Origin: Nematostella vectensis | Taxonomy: Eukaryota > Cnidaria > Anthozoa > Actiniaria > Edwardsiidae | Length of the DNA stretch: 64,000 bases | NCBI RefSeq assembly: GCF_932526225.1 | Contig: NC_064042.1 | Location: 2,587,001-2,651,000, forward strand | Direction: 5' to 3' | In this document: positions 24,201 to 35,916 of the stretch, in pieces | How positions within the stretch are numbered: the stretch's first letter is position 1 | Layout: the number at the start of each line of letters is the position of its first letter | Made by a program: the position numbers and the translations under genes | Notes under the pieces: model-generated | Seen by the model: only the letters and a program-made list of their open reading frames with translations | Databases searched by the model: none | What the model was told of the DNA's origin: nothing

Positions 24201-27200
24201 GGCTATTACGCCCCCTGCCCAAAAAGCAACAGGGGGAAGGGATTATTCGAGTTTTTTTACGGTATATAATATCCTTTTGTTTTTTTGGTTTCAGTCCCCT
24301 CCGCTGCTCCTGGAGACATCCGCGCAACAAAAGTCACATCCACAAGCATGACAATAAAATGGGATCCAGTCCCTTCGCACGAAGCGCGCGGTGTTTTGCT
24401 TGGGTACACTGTGTCTTATAACTCTCTGAATCAAACAAGCTTCACAACTGACGTGCTCCCGAATATAACAGGCCTGGCGCTGCAAGGTCTAAAGGCGTTC
24501 ACTGTTTATCATATCACAGTCGCAGCATTCACTGATAAGGGTAGAGGCCCTAACGCAAGACTTACATTGAAAACAGATGAGGATGGTGAGTGGTGGCTTT
24601 TCCAACTTTAAGAGAAATAAGGCTAGCTTCGTTTACGTGAAAATGATTTTCAGTAATTTTGAAATTTGTTTTCTTAATCTCTAAAGCAGTCGACCAACTT
24701 ATCTGTCCACCCAACAACCTTTTCGCTAACAGTTAAAACTAAGAGGGTCGAATTTTACTGGCAATTGAATGCTTGTATGAAAATTAGCGTCTGTGAAGAG
24801 CAGAAGGAAGAAAGAGAGAAGAGGTTTCATCGTGTACGATTTTTGCTTTTAGCTCGCCTCTTTTCACCCTTCGCTCTGTTATGGGATCACTGGTGCATCT
24901 TAGGTGTAGGTACGTTGACGATATATCATATTTATCATAGTACCCAGTGCCCGTCCGACCAATCTGCGCATATTAAACCAGACCTCCACCAGCATCATTG
25001 TCGCGTGGGATGGGATCCCTGTGGTCCGAATTCATGGCGTGTTACAGGGCTATAGAGTGGCGTATGGACTTCAGGAAAGTCTTGTGTCAAGTGACGCAGC
25101 GAATATATCTCTCGTGCAAAGGATCAAAGTTGGCCCTGACACGTCTCAACACATGATCACTGGTCTACAGAAATTCTCGTCATACTGGATTACAGTAACC
25201 GGTTATACTAGTATTGGTGATGGGCCAGCCAGTGACCTGTTAAACGTTACGACTGATCAGGATGGTAAGTGGATGATTGACGATTACTATGGAGTCTAAT
25301 GCGGGGCTTTATCGACAGCAGATCACATATCATCAGTTTTTTCCATCTTTTTTCAGTGCCCAGTTCTCCGCCCTCAAACGTGAGTGCGAACGTCAATGGC
25401 TCCACAAGCATTCAGGTGGACTGGGACAAAGTACCTTCAGCCTTAGTACATGGCATTCTTATGGGTTACCTTGTTACCTACAGAAAGAGCGGGACTGGGG
25501 TAATGGCCGAGAATGAAACTGCGCCTGGCACGACAAGCATACTGCTGACCGGTTTACAGCCCTACTTTTTGTACGATATACAAGTCAGCGCGTTTACCGT
25601 CAAAGGTTGTGGACCACAGAGCGGCGTAGTTTCTGTACGAACAGAACAAGACGGTAACGGGGTCATTCATGATATACTGGTTACGTTTAAGCCCCATCTA
25701 CACTAACAATTTTTAGTTAACAATTTTCATGTGACAATTTTTATTTGCTAAGTGTAGATGGAGCAAAGCCGGTAATTTTTATGTGGCAACCATAGTTGTC
25801 CAAAAGCTAGCAGGATTGCTTTTTCTCGGCAATTAAAAATTATCACATGAAAAATTGCTAGTGTAGATGCCAACAATTATAGTTGTCGACTAAAAATTGT
25901 CAACTAAAAATTGTTAGTGTATATGGGGCTTTAGAAGTGTTTCATAATCAAGTTTCATACTCAAGGCCTTATGGTTTTAAAATTGTCTGTGTGCTTTAGT
26001 ACCCAGTGCATCGCCACCAAACGTCCGAAAAACCATCACCACGCCAAGCATCATATTTCTACAGTGGGACCCAGTCCCCACTCCTCAGATCCACGGCTTC
26101 TTGCTAGGCTATCACGTGACGTACGGTGCGCTCAAGAACAGCTCCGTGAATGTGACTCATCAAACCGGTCCGTCCAGTCACCAACTGGTTTTGTCAGGGC
26201 TTGATGCGTACACCACGTACTGGATGGAGGTGGCGGCTTTTACTGTAAAGGGGTCAGGCCCCTTTAGTCCGCCGGTTATGGCGACCACTGACCAAGATGG
26301 TAACTAGATTTGTAATGGGCGACTTGCACTTAGAAATTACGTGACATTTTTTGAGGTGGCAAACCCGCGCACGCTCAGGCTTTTGGCGGCAATGTAGCGA
26401 CAACAAAAAGCAGCTACTTACAAATCAATCAGAAAGCTGATGTCAGGAGGGCTTATTTTCATTGAAAGATTTTATGTTTTTCGTCCGCAGCCACTACTTC
26501 TGTGTTTATTTTGGCGAGAGTTTCCCATTCATAAAATCACGTGATTTTTTAGTGCCTAAAGTGCCTATTTAGGTTGGCTGGAGCAAAGAGGCAGAGAACC
26601 AGGCGAGTACACAGGGGGGTGCGTGTGCACCCCACCCCCCCTTCCCTCGGCAGCCAAAAAGAGGGTAATTTCTTATGAAGGAATTCTCAAATACTATATT
26701 TTGCCTTATTATACCTATGATTGTGCACCACCTCCCTTCAGCCAATCCTGGGTACGCGCCTGGAGAATCCTGTGAATACCATGACATCCAGTTCTAGACA
26801 TAGTGGAACCTGCCTGTATGAATAGCCTACTAACTTATAACAACAAGTCTTCCACAATGTGGGAATTTGCTAAAACCTCTCTAAACATTCTTGATCTAGT
26901 CCCCTCCACTGCTCCCGGAAACATGCGCACAACAAACGTCACTTCAACTAGCGTGACGTTACACTGGGATCCAGTCCCTTCAAGACAAACTCGCGGACTA
27001 TTGCTTGGGTACGCTGTGTCATTTGCTTCTCTAAACGGATCTCGTTCTGTAATCCACGCCCCGCCAAGTTCCACGGAGTTGGCGTTACGTGGCCTCAAGG
27101 CGTTCACTGTTTATGACATCACGCTGGTGGCATTTACCACCAAGGGGACTGGTCCTGTGGCACGTATAATGATAAGAACAGAAGAAGATGGTGAGTACTC

Positions 27201-30200
27201 CATGAACGTCATCCATAAAACTCGTATTCATAACCGGTGATATTTTGCGCGTATATCTAAATTTAAACGATTTTAAAATATTTTTTATCGCTCAATTAAA
27301 GTCCAGAGTGCTAAAGGCACCAAAATGAATATGTCTTTGGCAAGCACTTGCGAGCATGCTACAAAATAATATGAGCAATTAGGAACTCTGTCCAAGCACA
27401 CAAAAATTTATGTAAAAATTATCGAATACTTTTTTTTTCGTTTATTGTTTGAAGAAGCACACTGTCCTTTTTGCTCTGTAATATCCATCATGAGGTTTAG
27501 AGACGCTGAGTATAATATATCGTTCAAATATTAGGGAAAAGATGACCGCATTTAAACTCTTTCCTCTTTAGTACCATCTGTAGCACCTACAATTATCAAA
27601 GCAGCCAACCAGAGCTCGACAAGTCTTACTGTGCAATGGAGTCGGATTCCGCCCGGACTTACAAGAGGCGTTTTGCTTGGATACCGCGTGACATATACCC
27701 AGTATGACTCAGGAGCTACGTACACGCGTGACACTGCAGCTGGCGTGACGCGTATGACTCTTACCAGTCTCACGCCTTATATGGTGTACACTGTGAGCGT
27801 GGCTGGGTTCACGAGCAAAGGGACTGGGCCTGAAAGCTATAACGTCACGCTTTCTACCGACGAAGATGGTAAGCTTTTCGAAAGTTACCGTATAATCACC
27901 TAAATTGTGTATAACTCAGACTCGCCCTAATCGCATTATTATTTACTTCAACCCATCAGTCCCTAGCGTCGCGCCGTTCATCAACCACGCCACAAACCTC
28001 TCATCCACCAGCATTCTCGTCCAGTGGACCGCTATACCTACCGGTCACGTGCGAGGCGTGTTGCTAGGTTACAGGGTGTACTTCAAGAGCGTCCATAGCA
28101 CGGCGTATCTTAGCAACCAGACGGGACCAAGCGAGGTGCGGGTTTTGTTGCGGGGGCTTGATGTCTACACGGGATATACCATACAAGTGGCTGCATTCAC
28201 CGCCAAGGGCGAGGGACCGAGATCGACAGACGTTGATGTCTCTACTGAAGAAGACGGTATGTTCAAACTGATGTTTTTTTCTAAAGCAAATACATGATAA
28301 AACGGAACTCAAACATGTAATAGGCAAATGAATATGATAAAATAATCTGAGAATAACACGCTACACTAAATATAATATCAAAAATGAGCAAATGATGCTC
28401 TTCCCTTCAGCGAATTGAACGCACGCGTGTTCTGCTAACATCTTCTTTCCAGCCTAAGATTATACGACAATTGTTAGTTGCGCTTGACAACCAAATACGA
28501 CATTGATTGCTTTTAAGCTGTTTGCAGGTTGCTAGTCTGTCACGTGGTTTCATCTCGTCCCTGTATACATTTCAATTCGTTTTACTTTGTATCCTATTCT
28601 CTTGCAAATCCAGTTCCAATAGCGTCACCGATTAACGTTCAGGCGGCGAATCAAAGCTCTACCAGCCTGCGCGTGCGCTGGGGCCCAGTCCCCGAGGGTC
28701 GTGTTCACGGTGTGTTGCTAGGTTATCATGTGACGTATCGGCAAGTGAATGGCTCGTGGTTCAGGTCTGACGTCACGAAGGAGCGTGAGCTGGTGCTGAG
28801 TGGTCTTCAAGTGTATACGGTGTATAGCGTGAGGGTTGCCGCGTACACCAGGATGGGAGATGGACCGGCAAGCCCAGAAGTCATTGCGCACACAGATGAA
28901 GGAGGTGAGAGAAACTGTCTATTTTCTGTACTTATAGTGTTGTTGCTTTTTCTCACTTGGATTAGAACCTCCCAGTAAACGCACAATTTAATTAGCAGTG
29001 CTCACTTTAAATGTTTACCTTGATAGCAGCCCCATTCTAGTTTGGTAGTGATAACCATCTAATTCAACTTCAACTCATCTCTTTTTACTGGGTTGAACCA
29101 AGATACAATGTTACTGAGAAATTAATTAGAGCGCACGCTATGGCGTCATAAATTACATAATTACACAGGAATCTTGTGAATTCTCGACATTGATATTGAT
29201 AACAACCCCATTCGAGTTTGGTAGTGATGACTTTCTAATTCAACTCCAACTCACCTCATTAGTTCCCGCTGTTTCACCTGACGTCACACGTGCAGACAAC
29301 AGAAGCTCCACTAGCATCCTCGTCCAGTGGCGCCCAGTCCCTCCCGGCTTAACACAAGGAGTTTTACTGGGCTATCATGTGATATACTCTGAGTCGATGA
29401 ACACTACAACAGTTGTCAGCAAGCGCACAAAAGAAACCTCGATTGTCCTTTCGGGTCTTCGCAAATACACGCGATATCGCGTCACGGTGGCAGCATACAC
29501 AAGCAGAGGAGATGGAGTTCGGAGTAACGCAACATTCGTCACAACAGACCAGGATGGTATGGGAACATAGTCTTTATAACAAGATTTATGTAATGCAACG
29601 TCCGTCACAATGATAGTCTTGGATTATATGTTATCTTAATAATAATGCTTCATGTAACGCAACATCCGTCTCGACAGACCAAGATGGTACGAGACCTTAG
29701 TCTTTATAACAATATTTTATGCAACGCAACATCCGTCACGATGACAGTCTTGGACTACAGGGTCAGTACGCAGCTCTTACAAGCTGCAATTTGATTGGGC
29801 AAATGAACAATATCCGCACCTCGACACAAAGAACGAGAAGAAAAGAGACAAAAAAACTTCTTTGTAGAACAAAGATAATAGGAGACAAAGCAGCTGCGTA
29901 CTTACTCGGATTATATGGTATGCTTGATGTAACGCAACATCCGTCACAACAGACCAGGATTGTATGATATATCGATTATAATGCTCCTACGCAAATACCA
30001 TAACGAAAGGCGATGATGGAAAAAAAATTTCTTCACGACTTAAAAGTTGATTAACTTTTTTTTATGTCTTATTTAAGTTCCATCTGTTGCCCCGTCTCGC
30101 CTGCGCACAGCAAATATCACCTCATCAGCCATCAGCGTGACTTGGGATCCGATTCCTGCTCAGAGAGCGAACGGAAAACTCTTAGGCTATCGTGTGACAT

Positions 30201-31763
30201 GTAACGCAAGCAGTTATCATGTCACGCGCAATGAAGCCAGTGGCTCGTTACGTTACACGCTCAGCGGCCTTCTCAGTTACACGTGGTACAGGATTTACGT
30301 CACTGGATTTACAGTCAAGGGGGATGGACCAATCAGCGAAGACCTTCATGTGCGGACGGCCGAGAATGGTCAGTTTAAAGAACAAAATAAGTTTAATGTG
30401 ACGACACGGGTGAACTTTGTGTGTATTTATCTAAAAAGATGTTTCAATTCCACCCGCAGCTCCAGACCTCGCTCCACAAAATGTGCGAGCCGTGAACCAG
30501 AGCTCGACTAGCTTGCTGGTCACGTGGGACCCGTTACCCGCGGGACACACGCGCGGCGAGCTGGCCGGCTATAGGGTCTGGTACCGAGCAGTGGATGACA
30601 GCGATGACGAGAGGGTAGTACTTGTATCATCTGATAGAAGTGACGTCATCATACGGGACCTTCGCCTGTTTACTGTGTACGCCGTGCAGGTGGAAGCATT
30701 TACAGGGAAAGGGACTGGACCGAGGAGTGAGCCTTACCGCGTATTGACTGACGAAGGGGGTAGGTCATACTTTTCCTGGACATTTAATCTACATTGTCTA
30801 AACCTAGGCATGGCTACAAAAAAAGCGAAACGAGCATTTATGAGGAAGCCATAAAAGTTCTTACCGACTTATGACTGCATCATATTGTCTCTTAGTTCCC
30901 ACTGCAGCCCCATACAACATCACCACAGAACCTGTCAATTCCACTGCTGTTATCATCCAATGGTATGGCGTCTCTAAGGAGCACCTGTTTGGGTACTTTG
31001 GAGGATACCACGTGACCTACAGAAGGCTGACGTATGCGTCATGTGAAGTGTCTGTACGCACTTCTGGCACGCAGGTGGTTCTGGGATCGCTTGAGCCGGG
31101 TGTCGAGTACAAAGTCCAGGTCTCCGCCTCGACGGGCCGAGGGGACGGACCCTGGAGCGAGGCTGTCATGTTCTCGACTGGAGGTGAGATTGATTTGTGA
31201 TGCATAATTAGATACCCAGCAGTCTTTGCGAGCATTTTGTGACCATTAAAATAAAGCAATTCCCCTCAATCAAAAACCTATCCGTGTTGATGCTTCAGAA
31301 ATGGCATTTAGAATTTGCCAAGGGTCTGATTATGAATAAACTAATCACCCCGTTTTTCGTTCCTAATGTCCGGTTTTACCCACTCAGCACATTTTGTGCT
31401 CGTACAAAATTGGATATCAAATTCCTCTAAATAACCTAAGTAGTGCATGTATGATGTACAGTATGATTTTGATATATAGCATATGAGTATTGCCTTTATT
31501 TGATTATAGGTGCTATAGAATACAATACAGCAGCGATGGTTTCGAATGGCTCAGCGGCGTGGCAGTTTGTAGCCCCACCCGTGGGGGTGGTACTGGCACT
31601 GATTATCTTAGTACTTGTTGGTGGAGCGGTCTACTGGAAAAGAAGGAACAGGGAACCCAAAGAGGATCGGGTCAAAGTGAGCCCGCGAGACGACATCGAG
31701 CTCAAGGAGAAAGATGACAAAGATCCAATCGCTTTCAAGAATCCCACTTACGACGATATTTGA
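15152..31763 (+). CDS. SRCR-FN3 transmembrane receptor, paralogue 2 (complete)
   Basis: There are 25 coding exons: 15152-15236 (signal peptide), 15331-15630 and 18166-18480 (SRCR), then FN3 exons 18944-19240, 19458-19949, 20028-20339, 20429-20725, 21091-21390, 21924-22214, 22685-22981, 23062-23358, 23515-23814, 24295-24585, 24941-25264, 25357-25653, 26000-26299, 26900-27190, 27572-27868, 27960-28256, 28614-28904, 29263-29556, 30078-30368, 30460-30759 and 30896-31183, and 31510-31763 (membrane helix and tail). They sum to 7398 nt, 2465 aa plus stop, with every junction in phase 1. The ectodomain is rich in NxS/T sites. The product is a type I membrane protein. SRCR domains bind proteins or microbial ligands in other animals, so a recognition or adhesion role is plausible but inferred. 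I cannot assign a named family. Confidence 0.88.
15331..15630 (+). CDS. SRCR domain 1 exon
   Basis: The domain has the SRCR core signatures [36 protein letters not shown] and [10 protein letters not shown]. It holds eight cysteines including a CC pair, as in group B-like domains. A single 300-nt phase 1-1 exon encodes it. Confidence 0.88.
15866..17790 (+). mobile_element. Decayed Penelope-like retroelement in intron 2 of paralogue 2
   Basis: Three broken frames run in one direction. A piece at about 15909-16175 has [29 protein letters not shown], a stop in place of the usual Cys, and [14 protein letters not shown] piece at 16174-16407 has [16 protein letters not shown] and [17 protein letters not shown] endonuclease remnant at 16491-16811 has [19 protein letters not shown] with one in-frame stop. 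The RT-to-GIY-YIG order is that of Penelope-like elements. A 24-nt inverted repeat (ACACCAAAAACTGGAATT core) occurs at 15866 and near 17763-17786. The element is inactive. Confidence 0.75.
17369..17413. repeat. Perfect-arm hairpin in the retroelement region
   Basis: Nested arms AGGTCTGA/TCAGACCT and ACACAGGG/CCCTGTGT are separated by ATCCT/GAAC and closed by a short CAAA loop. Confidence 0.6.
18166..18480 (+). CDS. SRCR domain 2 exon
   Basis: The signatures are [36 protein letters not shown] and [11 protein letters not shown], with six cysteines. The acceptor TAGTAG|TC keeps the phase. The frame is also open upstream to an ATG at 18105 with a hydrophobic stretch (see findings). Confidence 0.88.
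19458..19949 (+). CDS. FN3 domain 2 with Cys/Asn/Ser/Thr-rich insert
   Basis: This exon is 492 nt against about 297 for its neighbours. Between [11 protein letters not shown] and the [13 protein letters not shown] strand it carries about 65 extra residues made of NCSS, ANATAAP and NSTAS-like repeats, with seven Cys and many NxS/T sites. It looks like a glycosylated loop or stalk inserted between strands of an otherwise normal FN3 fold. Confidence 0.8.
20028..22214 (+). repeat. First four-exon FN3 unit (C-D-A-B), paralogue 2
   Basis: The unit is C (20028-20339), D (20429-20725), A (21091-21390) and B (21924-22214). Each matches the same letter in the next two units better than its neighbours. 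Confidence 0.85.
21734..21805. repeat. Small inverted-repeat element (TAGYCTCC family), paralogue 2 copy
   Basis: This is orthologous to 1221-1292 and lies in the intron between FN3 exons A1 and B1. Confidence 0.5.
22685..24585 (+). repeat. Second four-exon FN3 unit (C-D-A-B), paralogue 2
   Basis: The unit is C (22685-22981), D (23062-23358), A (23515-23814) and B (24295-24585), orthologous to 2172-4071. Confidence 0.85.
24941..27190 (+). repeat. Third four-exon FN3 unit (C-D-A-B), paralogue 2
   Basis: The unit is C (24941-25264), D (25357-25653), A (26000-26299) and B (26900-27190), orthologous to 4428-6658. Confidence 0.85.
25690..25930. mobile_element. Harbinger-like MITE, paralogue 2 copy
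   Basis: Same ends and TTA duplication (25687-25689, 25931-25933) as 5178-5404. It is longer because a CAACTAAAAATTGT subterminal motif is repeated near the right end. Confidence 0.75.
29520..29960 (+). repeat. Exon-end minisatellite, paralogue 2 copy
   Basis: The CGCAACATCCGTC-type motif occurs near 29526, 29591, 29655, 29722 and 29926, five times against seven in paralogue 1. The difference is one 129-bp unit. Confidence 0.75.
29760..29907 (+). repeat. Dispersed repeat with conserved reading frame, copy 2
   Basis: Orthologous to 9406-9552 and related in inverse orientation to 36951-37100. Confidence 0.6.
31510..31763 (+). CDS. Membrane helix and FxNPxY tail exon, paralogue 2
   Basis: A hydrophobic segment of about 23 residues ([19 protein letters not shown]) is followed by YWKRRNR as a stop-transfer signal. 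A tail of about 40 residues follows, rich in K, D and E and ending FKNPTYDDI. FxNPxY is the known PTB-domain and clathrin-adaptor docking motif of LDL-receptor-type tails. No kinase or phosphatase domain is present. Confidence 0.88.
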
Positions 31764-32174
31764 CTCAGCTAGAGCAAGCAGACTTGGCAGCTTAAACCTA
31801 CACTGGACTCTGGAATTAACCCTGTTCCTGACTGTGACCCGGACGGGCCATGGATTACACTATGGTCTCATTTTCCCGAGTTCAGACGCCGGATCCCCCT
31901 ATACGGAAGCGTCTAAATCTGCAAATCTGAACTGCGTCCAGAGGTCCATTACAGATTCCAGTCCAGGTTTTAGTAGTACCAGCAAACTAACGTCTTGCAT
32001 ATTTTACTAATTTGAGCTTTGATTTTTTCTTTTTATTATTAAAATAATTCTTTATCCAAGACATTTCTTGTCATGATATCTTCAAAAACGGCCTAATTTT
32101 CATGAACAAAACAAATTTCCAATCTCTTTTATCGCTATTCCATTTTTATCGATACTTCTTTTGGATTATTATAC

Positions 32175-32180
32175 AATAAA
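32175..32180 (+). terminator. Candidate polyadenylation signal of paralogue 2
   Basis: AATAAA about 410 nt after the stop codon; the matching signal in paralogue 1 is at 11820-11825. Other AT-rich variants occur nearer the stop, so the real site is uncertain. Confidence 0.35.
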
Positions 32181-32502
32181 ATGATCAGCAAAGAAAATAA
32201 AAATAATCAATGGTATGGCGATATTTCTGAAACAGAACGAGCAAACCACTTGCCGCGAAAAAAAAATGCCAAAGAATAAATCTATAACTTTTTTATCAGA
32301 TATCATCAATGGTTGATCTCTTTAAACGTTCACATCATAAAAACAAATGTCATGAAAAGAGGTCTATCAAGTCTATCATTAAATATGATCAGTAAATTGT
32401 GTGGAGCTAGTCGTAATCATTAAAGCAATAAAAGATATCAGAAGTATTGTAGAAATATTGTCGCAATGGACGGAAAATAAGCCTATTCTTTCCTACCTTT
32501 TA

Positions 32503-32582
32503 TTAGCCTCCCTCGCAGGCGTTTTAAGGCAGGCGTTGCTCACTAGCGACGCCTTCATAAAAACGCCTGCTAGGGAGGCTAA
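32503..32582. repeat. Small inverted-repeat element (TAGCCTCC family), paralogue 2 copy
   Basis: TTAGCCTCCC and GGGAGGCTAA ends with internal CGCAGGCGTTT and AAACGCCTGC arms, orthologous to 12151-12229. Confidence 0.6.
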
Positions 32583-33137
32583 GGGCCTAATCGCACCGAA
32601 CGCGACCCCAACGTCATTCAAAACTAGACTCGGATTTCTCACGCGTAAAAGCCGAGTTTCAGAGATTGTTTACGTTTGATCACAATGCTTTCTTGGAATA
32701 TTTTTGCACAACTCATCGCCTTACTGGTAGTAAATTTATTCTATGAATATCAAAAGCAACAACTTCTGCTTAAGTCAAGCTGGGTGTTAATTGAAAAACC
32801 TGTCAGATTTGACTTTGGGCCGCCGCCAGAGCAGGACAGCGGCGCATTTGAAAATTGTTCGGGTGTGAAAAAACTGTCCTGGTCGAACAAACGCATTCGC
32901 ACATGTTTCCTGCTAGCGTTGTCATTTTTTCGTCAAAACAAACAAACTTTTGCCTAGAGCGAATAGGCCCTCACTCTTTCTGGAATTTTCAGACAGCTCA
33001 AAAGCGCGGGAAACCAGAGCAAAATGCGCATTGGTCGACAGGTTCATTGCGTAATAAGGAGGCGGGGTTACCAATGCAGCCGGCAAAATCCAAAATGGCG
33101 ACCAGATAAAGGTGAACCACATTCAACACAGAAAACT

Positions 33138-34922
33138 ATGGAGAAAATCATGGCGATTATCGCCATATCACTGGGCAAGAAAGCCACGGTGTATGCCATA
33201 GGAAGGGTGAGTTCTGCGGGTGCACTTAGGTGTGAGATTAGTCGGTGCTATCTCGAATTGTGAGCGTTTACAAGTGTCATTCTCGTTGCACGTGTTTATC
33301 AACATTTCAGCTGATCTCAATTTAATCGTCTTGTTTTAGACTTCGAGTTTTGTGAGTATAGATAACACGGACTATGCTAAAAGCTTGAGAATACCTCAAC
33401 AAAATTGTTCTCAGCTATTATGCATGCTACTTAGTTGCTCAGCGAGGTTTCCTAAACACGATGAATCTATTTATTACATCATTACTTGTGTTTTGCAAGT
33501 TAGACGTGGTGAACTATGGAATATTTTTTCACAGACTTTATTTTGAAGGCAGTTGTGTGAGTTTGGGTGAAATCCAAGAAATTTGTGCCCAATTACCACC
33601 TTTTTTCCTTTGGTCATATGTGACGTCAAGACGGTTGGTTGATTTAGAAGGTTTTGGGTGGGCAACAGGTTTGTGTTGTGCAAGTTTGATTGCTTTCAGA
33701 GGTATCCTTGGCAAGTTATTAAAGAAACCCTTAAACCGATCACCCTTCCTTCCTGGCCCCTATACTGTATATAAGGCTCTCCTGTATGTAAGCCAGGTCG
33801 TTTAGGCAATATTTTTGGGGTCGTAGCTTTTGGGGTCACAGTTTTCAGGTCTTTGTTTTGTAGGCACCATGGGCCTAATTTTAAGACTAGTTTTTAAAAT
33901 AGTCTTCCTTTATTATAACTCAGTTTAGTCTCTGTAATGGGGGGTGTATTTGACCATGAGTAATAAAAAAAACATCAATCAATTTTTTTTTCTTGATAAA
34001 CACTGAGAAGTTTTTTTTGTCTTGCAGTACTATGGCTTTCCAAGAATGTACAGACGGTTTGCAGAGTTCAACAGAAGAGTTACAAGCAATCGACAAACCA
34101 TTCGAAGAAGACAAAACTTTATGAAGGCTGTATTTAGACTACCTAATAAAATTATTGGACTTTTCAGGTAATTTGTCAAAAATGAAGAAACTAAGTTTGC
34201 CCCACCAGCAAAGGCTCTTCTCTTTGTATTTCATTGGAGCCTAGTGAAAAAGGCAATAATAAGAAAAAAGTCCCCTGTTAGCAGGAAACAAGAAGTTCAT
34301 TAAGTTTAGTAAGAGAGATTGTTAGAGTGTTATTTTACACCACAAAGATGTAGGTGTTATCATAACCTCTCCTACGATTTAATGAACAAAAATCTTGGCT
34401 GTGGCTCTTAAATCAAATTTTGCTTTTCCCTGAGCCCTTATTGAAAACCCAGCTCTGTCCCAACCCGTTGGTTGTCTTGCCATTAGTAATATTGCACAAT
34501 ATTGCATTGAGGTGGTGTTACACGGGATAACATGCAACAAAAACTTTTTGTGATACATTGTATCGTATCCATTCTGACATGTTGCCAAACAAACGTTACA
34601 CAGAATAACTTTCCAGATATTCATTATTCTGGGTTGCATGTTTTTGAAGCAGGTTAAAAAACATGCAACATGTTGAGTGAAAAGATGCGTGGAAAGTTGT
34701 GTTGCACGATATGTTACATGGTAAAAAACTTTCTACGATACATTGTATCACAAAATGTTTTTGGTGCATCTCATGTAACACCACCTTTAATATCGAGGCA
34801 CAAAATTTTACCCTTTTTTCAATAAACTTCCTCCCATGCCATAGTATCTAACAAATAATAAAATCGTAGTATTTTATTATTATTCTCAAATTCTACTTTT
34901 ATATTTCAGAAGAGAAAGATAG
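33138..34922 (+). CDS. Small basic protein of unknown function, 73 aa, three exons
   Basis: The exons are 33138-33206 (phase 0 donor GTGAGT), 34028-34167 (acceptor TTGCAG, donor AG|GTAATT) and 34910-34922 (acceptor TTTCAG, ends TAG). The protein begins with a mildly hydrophobic segment (MAIIAISLGKKATVYAIG), then YYGFPRMYRRF, an Arg-rich centre (NRQTIRRRQNF) and FRLPNKIIGLFRRER. This resembles a small amphipathic or membrane-associated, possibly mitochondrial, protein, but I do not recognise the family. AATAAA follows at 35278-35283. Conserved splice sites and an intact frame argue that it is real. Confidence 0.65.
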
Positions 34923-35056
34923 CATTTGCTGAACCGTATGAAGAAACAGATAAAGTCGTCCCTGCTGGGCGCAGGTGGCCTCTTGAAAACTGTGACATGA
35001 TTTATTGGGAGTCACAGTTGAGGGGTTGACAACCTGTGCCATCAGTCTCATTTTAT

Positions 35057-35115
35057 TAGCCTGCGTAGCAGCTCAGGGAGATGAGGAAGAAGAGGGGACT
35101 GGGCTACACAGGCTA
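35057..35115. repeat. Small foldback element (TAGCCTGCGTAGC type)
   Basis: TAGCCTGCGTAGCA at the left and GGCTACACAGGCTA at the right form imperfect inverted arms around about 30 bp. It lies in the 3' region of the 73-aa gene. Confidence 0.45.
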
Positions 35116-35277
35116 CATTTTATGGGTTTGTTTTAAGAGCATGACAGATAAGGTCCTGGGAAAATTAAAGCTATTGGAGATGAAATCGAGAAAGTATAAA
35201 ACTAGGGGTTTAAACACCTTAAAGTATTGTAAAAATTAAATTCCAAAGTGTAAATAACTTCAACTGGAAATAACTTT

Positions 35278-35283
35278 AATAAA
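35278..35283 (+). terminator. Candidate polyadenylation signal of the 73-aa gene
   Basis: AATAAA about 355 nt after the stop, followed by a C20 tract at 35312-35331. Confidence 0.4.
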
Positions 35284-35916
35284 GCTGTAACAGCTTATTT
35301 TGTGTCTAACTCCCCCCCCCCCCCCCCCCCCACTTATCAATTTGCACTATCTACTCTGAAACTTAATGAAACCCTGGTATTATATCCATGTTTAAGGCAG
35401 CATGGTCTTATCAGCTGCGTCTATTTTGCTTTCCCAAAAAATCACCATCTTTAAAAGCTCATTCCTATATAATCACTATTTGCTTCGCTCTATTTCCAGC
35501 TGGTGTTGGGTGTCGCCATCTAACACACTGCGGACTTCCAGAAACAGCTGGAAATTGAGCAAAATTACTTAAACGATCTCTAATTCTTAGAAAAAAATAG
35601 ACTATAACATTTTTATCATCATTATTCATAACAAGATAAGCCCCAAAAAATATTATATAAGAATATTTATTCCATAGGTGTGAAACCCGATTTATATATA
35701 ACAGCATATTTTAAAAGGGCCTCACATTTTGTTTCTTTACTATGTTTGTAATTCCAATTTCGATCAATATAAGTTCAGGGGGGGTGGGGGTGGAAGAGGG
35801 GCTCATGCTCAATGAGGGGGAGGGACAATGGTTTTTAACAAATATTAAGGTACACGTAAACCACACCTTTATGTGTGTGTGGGTATTTCCTTTCTATTTT
35901 CCTCTTCACCATCTGT

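Noticed and set aside
1-33339. The two near-identical receptor copies being two haplotypes wrongly placed in tandem
   Set aside because: Not excluded, but the clean junction at 12963, the paralogue-specific MITE and repeat-number changes, and the shared orphan exon fit a true tandem duplication better.
33461-33920. 114-codon frame and a TATATAAGG motif, perhaps a solo LTR, in intron 1 of the 73-aa gene
   Set aside because: No clear TG..CA ends or target duplication, and the frame has no family likeness.
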